From Crossaster papposus (lineage: Eukaryota; Echinodermata; Asteroidea; Velatida; Solasteridae): a DNA stretch of 64,000 nucleotides. Of the stretch, positions 36,956-46,446 are shown one piece after another. Below the pieces are notes generated by a model, which had not been told where the DNA came from, ran no database searches, and saw only the letters and a program-made list of their open reading frames with translations. The position numbers and the translations under genes were made by a program. Location: assembly GCA_037893245.1 (NCBI GenBank), contig JBAIAA010000807.1, positions 1-64,000 of the forward strand, read 5' to 3'. The stretch's first letter is position 1; every line of letters begins with the position of its first letter.

Positions 36956-37949
36956 CCGAAAACCCCCGTGAACATGGTGAGCGTTGCGGTGTATTAGTTA
37001 CACCGTAGTCTGAGTTACTAGACCCTAGTTAACGCTTGTTTAACATTTTGACATGTACTAAATACTGTAGATTCCGAGCCAGTGTAATACAAAACTATAA
37101 ATCTTTGAAGAAAAATCCGATTTCAGCCTCAATATGGCCACAAAATGATAGACACACTAGAGATACTAATGTGACCTGCTTCCACAAAACCCGGACAAAG
37201 TTAACAATTATTGTTATTTAGATTTAGATTTTTTCAAATTCTCTAGGTTCTCAGCTTTAAATTGATACACATGTATCACGTGTACCCCCACCCTACCTGT
37301 ATCTTCCCTGGGGGAAGAAATTAGTGATAAAACCCTGACAACCTACATGTACATGGAATTATGAGATAAACAGCTTTGAAGTTAATAGAAGCTTATTATT
37401 TCTATCTTGTTCAATAGGCCAAAAAAACACTCGTTGCTAGACGCGTGCACATTTTAGAATGAACACATGATGACTTGGAAGCGCAACGTGTAAACTTGGT
37501 AAAGTAAATTTGCCCTGTGAACAAGATGGCGCATATTACTGTGAAACACCTAAATTGTTTCACCAAATCGACAGAAAACAACCTTGTGGGTGACGGATTA
37601 TGTTCAAATTTGGGGAGATTGTAGATAATAGTTACATTGTAGTGATTTGGAAAAGCCCAAAACCTCAAAATGGTAAAATCCACTCTGAAATGTGTGACCT
37701 GTCACGGTGTCACCACAAAATGAGAGTAAAGTCGCACAATGTGATTCAGAGATATGAAGGGGTGGTAAAATTTGAGATTTTGCGTAATTTGGAAAGCCCA
37801 AGTCCTCCTCTACATATTCCTATTTTTGGGGTGATTTCAGATGATCGAAAACCTCTTTAATTCTGCGATTTTGCGTAGTTAGTGTTTGGATTATAGTCCA
37901 TTAGTGGTCTAATTAACACGGTAATTAAATATGCAAATCAGGTCCTCGT

Positions 37950-38131
37950 TGTCTGGGATATAAGAGTTCACTCTGAAACACCACTTAAACTGTATAGCGC
38001 CCTCTATAATGTATGGCTATGTTAACCAGACATGAAGTTGCAGGAGTTCAGAATACACAGTTGTTAGTCAGAATACTGTCTGAATAAGTGTCGTCTTTCC
38101 AAGCCTCAATCATAAATAGAACCACGTAACA
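37950..38131 (+). repeat. 5' LTR
   Basis: 182 bp, from TGTCTGGGATATAAGAG to CACGTAACA, with TG...CA ends. The TATAAG near the start may serve as a TATA box. It differs from the 3' LTR at ATGTATGG versus ATGTGTGG and CTTTCCAAG versus CTTTTCAAG. Confidence 0.95.
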
Positions 38132-38146
38132 TGGTGTCAGAAGTGG
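38132..38146 (+). other. Primer binding site, tRNA-Leu type
   Basis: TGGTGTCAGAAGTGG directly follows the 5' LTR. It is complementary to the 3' end of animal tRNA-Leu (…CCACTTCTGACACCA), the usual minus-strand primer arrangement. Confidence 0.85.
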
Positions 38147-38364
38147 ACTGATATTTGCAAAAAATGTCAGAGATTCGATTGAGTATACTGTGAATGTTGG
38201 AGTAGCCAGCCTTCAACTGCAAAAAAGAGAGATTTTTCGGAGGTAAGAGACTGAACTTCCGAATTTTCAGTGACTGTGTGCATGCATACGAACAGTGCAT
38301 TGCACATGCAGAGTACACGTGTACATATTTTACACAGTGATTAGCGACACACGACTGTGTTTCC

Positions 38365-41300
38365 ATGATGGCGGCCTACCAAATTCCACCGCCAGAGGCC
38401 ATGAACTGTAAAGGGGGTGATCTTGCAAATAGTTGGACCTTCTTCAGAGAGAGTTTCGAGGACTATCGCAAAGCAGTAGAACTTGATAAAAAGGATGAGT
38501 CTATCCAAGTGGCTACTCTGAAAAGTGTGATGGGAAAAGAATGCAAGAACATATTAAAGCAACTTCAGCTCACAGATGACGAAATGAAAAGTCATAAAAC
38601 CATTCTCGACAAGCTACAGGAACATTTTGCACCTTCACGGAATGTACTGTATGAGAGATACCTGTTTCATACTGCAGATCAACAGCCAAATGAAACTGTA
38701 GACCAGTATGTCATTCGCCTGAGACAGTTGGCTGAGAAATGCAGATTCACTCAGCTAGAAACAGAGATGATCCGAGACAGATTGGTTCTTGGAACTAGAG
38801 ACAAAGCAGCACGAGCACGTCTCTTCAGGCAGAAAGAATGTGATCTGAAGCAAGCAATAGAGTCTCTCCGAATCAGTGAGCTGACACAGGAACAGCTCAA
38901 AAAGATAGATGTGCCACAGACAGAAACTGTACACTCTGTGAGGAAACGAGAGAGCAGAAAACCCCCAAGCAGCAACAGAGCAAAGCCCAGAGATCCAAAA
39001 AAGACTCAGAAACTGAAATCGTGCAAATACTGTGGATCTTCACATGAGTGGGACAAAAAGAAGTACCCTGCTTATGGGAAAAAATGCGCGAAGTGCGGGA
39101 AAATGAACCACTTCCAGACAGTGTGCAGATGGAGAGACAAGCAAAAGAGCCTGCACACGATGCAAGAGGTATCGTCGGACAGCGATACTGATGAATCTGT
39201 TTTTGGTGTGCAACTGCTTGGGGCTGTCAACAGTGGTAGCAGAGCGCTTACTGTTCCATTGACATTCAAAACAGACCCAGGTGAGATCAACGTCCAGTGC
39301 CAGATCGACACCGGAGCGACATGCAACGTGATGTCATTCGACAACCTGTGTGCAATCATGCAGACAGGGAAACCCCGCATAAGGAAATCAACAGCGAGGT
39401 TGAAACTGTACAATGACAGTATCATCAACGTCAAGGGAGAATGTGATCTGAGATGTCACTACAAAGGCGTGCAGTGGAATCTTAACTTCAAAATAGTTGA
39501 TTCCAGTCAGCCTCCCCTCCTGTCACGACGGACATGTACAAAGATGGGCCTCATCAGCGTACATGTTGACAACGCAGTCAACAGCATGCAACATCACGAC
39601 GCAGCACCTATGACAGAGAGCAACATTCTGTCAGAGTTCAGCGATGTATTCGAAGGGCTAGGTTGCCTAGCTGGCGAATACCACATTGACATTGATCCTG
39701 ACATGAGACCAGTCCAGAACGCACCACGTCGTGTTCCTGTTGCCATGAAAGACAAACTACACGACAAGATATGCGACCTAGAGGCGCGAGGCATCATAGC
39801 GAAGGTAATAAAGCCTACAGCATGGATCAGCAGCCTGGTTGTTGTCGATAAACCAGGCAAGATGCGAATTTGTTTAGATCCACGAGAACTAAACAAAGCC
39901 ATCAAGCGGCCCAAATACCAGATGCCAACACTTGAAGAGATGTTACCCTCTCTATCCAATGCCAAGGTCTTCTCAGTCCTCGATGCGAAGGAAGGATTTC
40001 ATCAAGTGAAACTTGATGAAGAGAGCTCCTTCTTGACAACTTTCTGGACCCCATTCGGCAGATACCGCTATCTCAGAATGCCGTTTGGGATAGCTTCAGC
40101 TCCTGAAGAATACCAGCGACGACAGATCGAGATAATACAGGGACTACCCGGTACAGCAGTCATCGCAGATGATATCCTGGTGTACGGCCGGGATGTAGCG
40201 GAACATGACAGGAGCTTGAGAGCACTACTTCAGCGAGCACGAGAGGCAAACCTGAAAATCAACAGGAAAAAGCTCAGACTGCGACTGAGTGAGGTGACGT
40301 ACATGGGCCAAATATTGACTGCCGATGGAATTCGTCCAGATCCAAGGAAGGTAGAGGCAATGCAAAACATGCAGCGGCCAGACTCGAAGAAAGCAGTCCA
40401 GCGACTGCTGGGATGTGTCAACTACCTATCACGATACTTGCCAAGGCTTGCAGAGGTGAGTGAGCCACTCCGAAAGCTGACAGAGCAAACCGCAGTCTTT
40501 ACATGGCAGACACAACAAGAAGAGTCCTTTCAGCAGATAAAGGACATGATCACCAGTGCTCCAGTTCTCCGATACTACGACTTGAAGGAAGAAGTCACAA
40601 TTCAGTGTGACGCATCCGAGAAAGGGCTGGGAACGACTCTCCTTCAGAATGGGCAACCAGTCGTATTCGCATCCCGGTCTCTTACTTCTGCAGAGCAGAA
40701 TTACGCACAAATAGAGAAAGAGTGCCTAGCCATAGTCTTCTCGTGCGAGAGATATGATCAGTATCTACATGGCAGAGAGATGATCACCGTGAACACGGAT
40801 CACAAGCCATTGGTGCCGATATTCACGAAGCCAATACACAAAGCACCTAAGAGGCTACAGCGCATGCTTCTGAGGTTACAGAAGTACAATCTGAGAGTAC
40901 AGTACCTACCGGGAAGCCAGATGTACATAGCCGACATGCTGAGCAGAGCTTCCCTGAAGACCACCGACAAGAGTCACTTGTCCGAGTACCAGATGTTCCA
41001 GCTGAGGCAGGAAGAGCGACTCATGTCAGAGATTGAAATCATCAATCAGTCCAGCTATCTTTGCATGAAGGATAGCACGCAGATGCAGATCAAGAAGGCC
41101 ACACAAGCTGATCCAGTTCTACAAGTCTTGAAGAACGTGGTTCTTGAAGGATGGCCAGAGCAGAGAAACGAAGTACAAATATGCATCCGCGAATACTTCG
41201 GTTTCCGAGATGAAATCACTGTTCAAGATGGCACACTCTACAAAGGCATGAGAGTCATCATACCCAAGTCGATGCACAACATGATGCTTGCCAGAATCCA

Positions 41301-42414
41301 CTCAAGTCACCTTGGAGTAGAGGCTTGCCTACGAAGAGCCAGAGAAGTACTGTACTGGCCAGGGATGACAAGCCAAATCAAGGACAGGGTTAGCCAGTGT
41401 CAGTCTTGCAATGAGTTCCTGACCAAACAGCAAAAAGAGCCGATGATGTCTTACGAAATACCCAACCGGGCTTGGAGCATAGTCAGTCAAGATCTCTTTC
41501 ACTACAGACGTGCTGACTATCTTATCACCGTAGACCACTACAGCGACTTCTGGGAACTAGACAAGGTCGATGACACCAGATCTGAAACCATAGTTGAGTG
41601 CACGAAGACACACTTCTCACGATATGGCATACCCAGCAAGGTAATCACCGACAACGGTCCTCAGTTCATAGCTGTGGACTATGAGGAATTCAGCAGAGAA
41701 TGGGAGTTTGAGCATGTCACTTCCTCTCCATACCACAGCCAGAGCAACGGCAAAGCAGAATCAGCAGTAAAGATAGCTAAGAACATAATCAAGAAGGTAA
41801 CCAAAGCAAAGGAGGATCTTCATCTCGCGATTCTAGATTGGCGTAACACACCTGATGCAAGTGGCAGTAGTCCAGCGCAGAAACTGATGTCTAAACGAAC
41901 GAGAACGCTGTTGCCAACCCCTGAATTCTTTCTTCAACCTAATGTCATTGGAGGCGTGCCAGACAACATCCAACTTCGAAAGCAGAAGGCCAAACGCCAA
42001 TATGACAAGTCAGCAAAGCCACTACCGGAGCTGCAAATTGGACAACCAATCAGACTACAGCCAACCAGCAAAACCTCATCATGGAAAACAGGCAAGTGTG
42101 TTGACAGTGACGGTTCCCGTTCATATCTCATCGAACTGGACAGTGGACAAGTGCTGAGACGTAACCGAAAGCACTTGCGTACATCAACACAGCAGCCAGA
42201 GAACAGCCAATCATCCACGATCCCAGTTTCTACTTCAAACACACCACCAGCTCAAACAGCAATCCTACCTGAAGCAGCCAAGCCAGTGGAACCGACCAAG
42301 GATCCTCTACACCCAACCGAAAGTCAACCGAACAATGACCAGATTTACTTAAAGTCCACACGCACACGATCAAACATCAAACCACCATCTCGATACAAAG
42401 ATTTTGTAGTTTGA
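38365..42414 (+). CDS. Ty3/gypsy Gag-Pol polyprotein, 1349 residues
   Basis: A single frame from ATG 38365 encodes Gag and Pol without a frameshift or stop. Gag occupies about residues 1-210. Two zinc-knuckle-like motifs follow: C220-C223-H227, with Tyr234 where a Cys is expected, then an intact C241-C244-H249-C254. The protease has Asp315 in DTGA. Reverse transcriptase has Asp540 (VLDAKEGF) and Asp602/603 in IADDILVYG; the residue before DD is Ala, where Tyr/Ile/Met-x-DD forms are more usual. RNase H has Asp749, Glu786 and Asp812. Integrase has H979/H982 and C1012/C1015, and a D1043-D1096-E1132 triad with 35 residues between the last two. The C-terminal tail is Pro/Ser/Thr-rich. All catalytic residues are present, so it looks competent; activity is not shown. 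Closest in style to Mag/K02A2.6-like animal elements. Confidence 0.95.
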   Translation: MMAAYQIPPPEAMNCKGGDLANSWTFFRESFEDYRKAVELDKKDESIQVATLKSVMGKECKNILKQLQLTDDEMKSHKTILDKLQEHFAPSRNVLYERYLFHTADQQPNETVDQYVIRLRQLAEKCRFTQLETEMIRDRLVLGTRDKAARARLFRQKECDLKQAIESLRISELTQEQLKKIDVPQTETVHSVRKRESRKPPSSNRAKPRDPKKTQKLKSCKYCGSSHEWDKKKYPAYGKKCAKCGKMNHFQTVCRWRDKQKSLHTMQEVSSDSDTDESVFGVQLLGAVNSGSRALTVPLTFKTDPGEINVQCQIDTGATCNVMSFDNLCAIMQTGKPRIRKSTARLKLYNDSIINVKGECDLRCHYKGVQWNLNFKIVDSSQPPLLSRRTCTKMGLISVHVDNAVNSMQHHDAAPMTESNILSEFSDVFEGLGCLAGEYHIDIDPDMRPVQNAPRRVPVAMKDKLHDKICDLEARGIIAKVIKPTAWISSLVVVDKPGKMRICLDPRELNKAIKRPKYQMPTLEEMLPSLSNAKVFSVLDAKEGFHQVKLDEESSFLTTFWTPFGRYRYLRMPFGIASAPEEYQRRQIEIIQGLPGTAVIADDILVYGRDVAEHDRSLRALLQRAREANLKINRKKLRLRLSEVTYMGQILTADGIRPDPRKVEAMQNMQRPDSKKAVQRLLGCVNYLSRYLPRLAEVSEPLRKLTEQTAVFTWQTQQEESFQQIKDMITSAPVLRYYDLKEEVTIQCDASEKGLGTTLLQNGQPVVFASRSLTSAEQNYAQIEKECLAIVFSCERYDQYLHGREMITVNTDHKPLVPIFTKPIHKAPKRLQRMLLRLQKYNLRVQYLPGSQMYIADMLSRASLKTTDKSHLSEYQMFQLRQEERLMSEIEIINQSSYLCMKDSTQMQIKKATQADPVLQVLKNVVLEGWPEQRNEVQICIREYFGFRDEITVQDGTLYKGMRVIIPKSMHNMMLARIHSSHLGVEACLRRAREVLYWPGMTSQIKDRVSQCQSCNEFLTKQQKEPMMSYEIPNRAWSIVSQDLFHYRRADYLITVDHYSDFWELDKVDDTRSETIVECTKTHFSRYGIPSKVITDNGPQFIAVDYEEFSREWEFEHVTSSPYHSQSNGKAESAVKIAKNIIKKVTKAKEDLHLAILDWRNTPDASGSSPAQKLMSKRTRTLLPTPEFFLQPNVIGGVPDNIQLRKQKAKRQYDKSAKPLPELQIGQPIRLQPTSKTSSWKTGKCVDSDGSRSYLIELDSGQVLRRNRKHLRTSTQQPENSQSSTIPVSTSNTPPAQTAILPEAAKPVEPTKDPLHPTESQPNNDQIYLKSTRTRSNIKPPSRYKDFVV

Positions 42415-42678
42415 AACATGACAATGGACTCTAAAGCTGTCATGCAAAATTCCACATAAAAAGCAAACACGGAGAACACTAGCCAATTCAGTTAAACAGA
42501 TTTACATGTTTAATTATCAAGTTTAAAGTTTAAAGTTCTAAAAAAAAAAAAAAAAAAAAAATACGATTTTTTTACTTTCAAGTTAACAGTTTATGCAAGT
42601 TTATGCAACTTTTAAAAGTTTTACAGCCAAGTTTCCTTAAAAAACCATGAGTAACATTTACACAAGGTTTATTATGAT
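42415..42678 (+). other. 3' untranslated part of the retrotransposon
   Basis: 264 bp between the gag-pol stop and the purine tract, AT-rich, with a poly-A run at about 42541-42561. No envelope or accessory frame. Confidence 0.8.
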
Positions 42679-42705
42679 AAAAAAAAAAAAAAAAAAAAAG
42701 GGAGA
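42679..42705 (+). other. Polypurine tract
   Basis: A run of about 20 A followed by GGGAGA directly before the 3' LTR, in the position of the plus-strand primer. Confidence 0.85.
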
Positions 42706-42887
42706 TGTCTGGGATATAAGAGTTCACTCTGAAACACCACTTAAACTGTATAGCGCCCTCTATAATGTGTGGCTATGTTAACCAGACATGAAGTTGCAGG
42801 AGTTCAGAATACACAGTTGTTAGTCAGAATACTGTCTGAATAAGTGTCGTCTTTTCAAGCCTCAATCATAAATAGAACCACGTAACA
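42706..42887 (+). repeat. 3' LTR
   Basis: 182 bp, the same ends as the 5' LTR, two mismatches. Followed by the CTCGT target duplication and then the resumed inverted-repeat arm. Confidence 0.95.
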
Positions 42888-42955
42888 CTCGTAGGTATCC
42901 CACATTTTCGAAATTTTGATATTTTGTTGTTTGTACAATAGTTTGTATACTGTGT

Positions 42956-43702
42956 GGAAACAAGAAATAATGATTAGAACATAGCCGTTGCTATGCTCAA
43001 CTGACCCTTACTTGTCCTGTTTTGTAATTTTGTGCGTGATTTTGTTTAGGATGTTTAAAGTAAGTTTTCTCACAAACACATTTTGTGAAACCCATGACTT
43101 TCTAGAGCGCTGTAAAAAGTATTTATAGCAAAATCCCCGAGTGTTATGTATCATTGGAAAGCTCTCTTTCTGAAGAATTTGAAAATACCAATATCTCAAT
43201 TTTCAATATTTCCGACTTTACTCTCATTTTGTGGTGACAGGTCACATATGTCCTCAGGCGCAAACTGGTTAAAGTCGTCCACATTGTCCTTTATTGATCT
43301 GTCCAATGATACTTTACTTGATTCAGAGTAAACTTGCTAAGACGACAAAATATCCCAAGAAACGTGATCGATATTTTTGTTCCAATCGAGCCACCGATAA
43401 ACATCACAATCAAAGGTAATTTTTCGTAGTTGTTTTCTCATCAAAACATGGAATTCCATTCCACACTCCATCAAAAATTCTAGCTCCGTGGCCAAGTTTA
43501 AAGGGTCATTAAAGACATATTTGTTTAATCTGTAACTTCATTGTCGGACCTGACTTCCACGTGCTCGTCTTATTAGAGAGCCCTTCATTCCCTGATCTCA
43601 CCAGTGATCGTTTCTCTTGAGTTGCTATCGCTGGGCTCTCTTGTTGAGTGCTGCGGGCTGGGTCTGGCAGTGCATGGTCTTTCCATTTGGTTTTACGTTA
43701 TT
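42956..43702. other. Flank of the interrupted inverted repeat; no gene
   Basis: The segment 43210-43243 matches 37697-37733 in inverted orientation. The rest shows nothing recognisable. Confidence 0.5.
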
Positions 43703-44089
43703 AGCTGTTTCGGTTTTTCACCGAAACAGCTCTTGTAATCGTTAAAATTTTTTTTTTTTTTTTTTTTTTTAGCTGTTTCGGTTTTTTACCGAAACAGCTC
43801 TTGTAATCGTTAAAGTTTTTTTTTTTTTTTTTTTTTTTTTTTAGCTGTTTCGGTTTTTCACCGAAACAGCTTTTGTTTTTGTTCTTTTTTTTTTTTTTTT
43901 TTAGCTGTTTCGGTTTTTCACCGAAACAGCTCTTGTAATCGTTAAAGTTTTTTTTTTTTTTTTTTTTTTTTTTTAGCTGTTTCGGTTTTTCACCGAAACA
44001 GCTTTTGTTTTCGTTCTTTTTTTTTTTTTTTTTTAGCTGTTTCGGTTTTTCACCGAAACAGCTTTTGTTTTCGTTCTTTTTTTTTTTTT
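43703..44089 (+). repeat. Six tandem Helentron-type 5' ends with poly-T spacers
   Basis: The hairpin AGCTGTTTCGG ... CCGAAACAGCT starts at 43703, 43771, 43843, 43903, 43975 and 44035. Each is followed by a short tail and a T-run of 13-26. Two tail types occur: TCTTGTAATCGTTAAAG (copies 1, 2, 4) and TTTTGTTTTCGTTC (3, 5, 6), so spacing alternates between about 60 and 70 bp. No matching 3' ends lie nearby, so these are 5'-end-only copies. Confidence 0.9.
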
Positions 44090-44102
44090 AACCCAAATGC
44101 TT

Positions 44103-44474
44103 AACCCATCCAGGAGTCTGACTCCTTTTCTGGCCACTCTTCTGGTACTACTCATAGAATTATTGGTAACATCACTTGCAGTACATCTAATGTCATATAT
44201 CTCATCTCTTGCAGGTTTTGTCAGAGAGACCAAAAATGCCCTAAAAAAGCGTTTATACGGTCATCGATCGACTGTCAACACTAAGAAACTGGATACCCCT
44301 GTAGGACATCACTTTAACCAGCCTAACCATTGCATTTCTGATATGATTCTTCAGGGCATAGAATCACTTGGCCATCGGAAAGACTCAGTCCGCCTCAGCC
44401 GGGAGAAAGTGTGGATGAATCGTCTTCGGACTATTCAACCACATGGGCTTAACATCCAACTAGGAAATGATTAA
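44103..44474 (+). pseudogene. GIY-YIG endonuclease fragment of a Penelope-like element
   Basis: Frame 1 carries NITCSTSNVIYLISCRFC. A shift at about 44215 leads to frame 2 with VRETKNALKKRLYGHRST, then TPVGHHFNQPNHCISDMIL and RLRTIQPHGLN before a TAA. This is the GIY-YIG pattern found downstream of reverse transcriptase in Penelope-like elements. The expected YVGET is FVRET, so the conserved Gly is lost, and the junction is frameshifted. No reverse transcriptase remains upstream; poly-T repeats sit there instead. Element class is inferred from domain style. Confidence 0.6.
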
Positions 44475-44613
44475 CTTCTATTTTTTTCTCCATTTGTCAT
44501 CTGTTTCAGATTCATTCCTTGCCAGAATTTTGTTTTTGTTTGTTCTTACTCCTCTGGTTTTCCTCAACCCCCACCTCCTCGTTACTCCTATTCATACTTC
44601 TTTGTTAGTTCTT

Positions 44614-44850
44614 CCCTTTGATCTCCACCCTGGACCCCTTTCCTTGTGGCTTTACCCCTTCTGTTTTTGTTCCCACCCCGCCTTTGATCCTACCCACACT
44701 TACCTCACCCTTTAATCCCTCGGCCTTTAATCCGTCCCTTTGATCTCCACCCTGGACCCTTTTCCCTGTGGCTTTACCCCTTCTGTTTTTGTTTCCACCC
44801 CGCCTTTGATCCTACCCACACTTACCTCACCCTTTAATCCCTCAGCCTAA
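44614..44850 (+). repeat. Tandem duplication, 122 bp unit x 2
   Basis: The segment starting CCCTTTGATCTCCACCCTGG at 44614 recurs at 44736 with few changes. It follows the GIY-YIG remnant and may be its 3' tail. Confidence 0.88.
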
Positions 44851-44975
44851 TCCTTCTTTTGTTGTTTGTTCCATTGAACTCTGTGCTTTTTTCTTTTGTG
44901 TTTTTTCAGCGTCAATGATGTGCATCATGCTGTATTTTGCCCTATATATGTTTGTTTCTTGTACACAGTCATTCA

Positions 44976-46126
44976 TGGCCCTGTCACACCAGAACATTTT
45001 AGGCCAACGCGTGAGTAGCGTGTTGTAATTTTGGCAACACGCTGGCAAACGCTAACCAACGCTAGGCCAGCGTTAGCAACACGATGAGCGCGTTACTCAC
45101 ACGCTAGAACACGCTGTCATACGCTGAGGAAAATTTTTTTTTTTTCAAAATAGCTACAATTTCCAGCGTTTGCCAGCGTGTGACTGCACACGCTGGCGGC
45201 GCGTTTTAGATTCGTTACTCACGCGTCGAACACGCTAGGCGATCGTTATCAACCCGCTACTCACACGCTGGCGTACGCCGGCGTACGCTTGCGACACGCT
45301 GGTTATGGCCCTGCCACACCAGGACGTTTTAGGCCAATGCATGAGTAGCGCGTTAAAAATAGTTGATACGCTGGCAATTGCTGAACTTTGACAAAGTCAA
45401 GTGGAACCGTGATTTCAGCGTGTTCATACAGGTTGATAACGGGTTCATAGCGTATGCCAGCGCGTAAGTAGCGTGTGAGGAACGCGCTCAGCGTGTAAGG
45501 AACGCATCACTGATTTATAGTAAAAATACGACAGCGGGTCGCCAGCGTGAGAGTAGTGGGTTGGTAACGATCGTCTAGCGCGTTCCACGCGTGAGTAACG
45601 GCCTTCTTGCGCGCCGCTAGCGTGTGCAGTCACACGCTGGCAAACGCTGATTTTTTTTAGGTATGTTGAAAAACGTATTTTTGTCTCAGCGTGTGACAGC
45701 GTGTTCCAGCGTGTGGGTAACGCGCTCAGCGCGTTGCGAACGCTGGCCTAGCGTTGGTCAGCGTTTACCCGCGTGTTGCCGAAATTTCAACACGTTGGCC
45801 TAAAACGTTCTGGTGTGACAGGGCCATTACTGTAGTAGCGCGTCATCTTTTTGTACAACTAATCAGGTGGTCGTTGCCGTACGCTGGCGCGCGTTGGACC
45901 GCGCTACTCACGCGCTGGGCAGTCGTTCATCAGTCGTCGAGCGCGTTACTAACGCGTTATTCACGCGCTGGCGAACGCTATGAACCCGTTATTAACGCGT
46001 TATGGACACGCTGAAATCACGGTTCAACTTGACTTTTTTGTGGAAGTTCAGCGTTTGCCAGCGTATCAACTATTTTTAACGCGCTACTCACGCGTTGGCC
46101 TAAAACGTTCTAGTGTGACAGGGCCA
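44976..46126. mobile_element. Interleaved-TIR composite element, copy 2
   Basis: Same ends, orientation and internal arrangement as 21394-22551, including the internal left end (about 45307) and internal right end (about 45828). Small indels separate the copies. The flanks read TTCA on the left and TTAG on the right, so the TTAA duplication is decayed or absent. Sharing the interleaved structure shows that the composite moved or was copied as a unit. Confidence 0.85.
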
Positions 46127-46446
46127 TTAGTCTCTGAAGAAGATCTTGTTAAGATCAAAATATTAGGCCCTCTTAACTTATTTGATCTTTAAATAAAATC
46201 GTAGTTTTAAAGACCCGTTTTCTGGAAAGCAAGTTTTGAAATGTGGTGTCCTATGTCTTGAATATTCATTTTACCAAGAGAGTTATGCATACGTAGCAAA
46301 AAAAAAAGCACTTTTGCGAAGGCTGCGACCTGACTGGCTATAATGGCGATAAATTTGAATAATGTGCATGTTTGTCCAAGGCTCGTAATATCATGCGATA
46401 TTCAACAGACGCTATAATTTCTTCATTTTTTTCACTCCCCACACAG
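46127..46446. other. Spacer upstream of the kinase exon
   Basis: AT-rich sequence leading into the pyrimidine tract and acag acceptor before 46447. Probably intronic. Confidence 0.5.

Larger units (their letters stand above)
37950..42887 (+). mobile_element. Complete Ty3/gypsy LTR retrotransposon
   Basis: A 4938 bp element with 182 bp LTRs that differ at two positions (about 1.1%). It is flanked by the 5 bp duplication CTCGT (37945-37949 and 42888-42892). It contains a tRNA-Leu-type primer site, one continuous gag-pol frame and a purine tract. Domain order protease, reverse transcriptase, RNase H, integrase is that of Ty3/gypsy. No envelope frame lies between pol and the 3' LTR, so it is a retrotransposon rather than a retrovirus. 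The near-identical LTRs and open frame indicate recent insertion. It sits inside the right arm of the large inverted repeat. Confidence 0.95.

Noticed and set aside
36694-36975. His/Pro-rich minus frame and Trp/Lys-rich plus frame
   Set aside because: Both are translations of the 16 bp GGGCGAAGTGG repeat.
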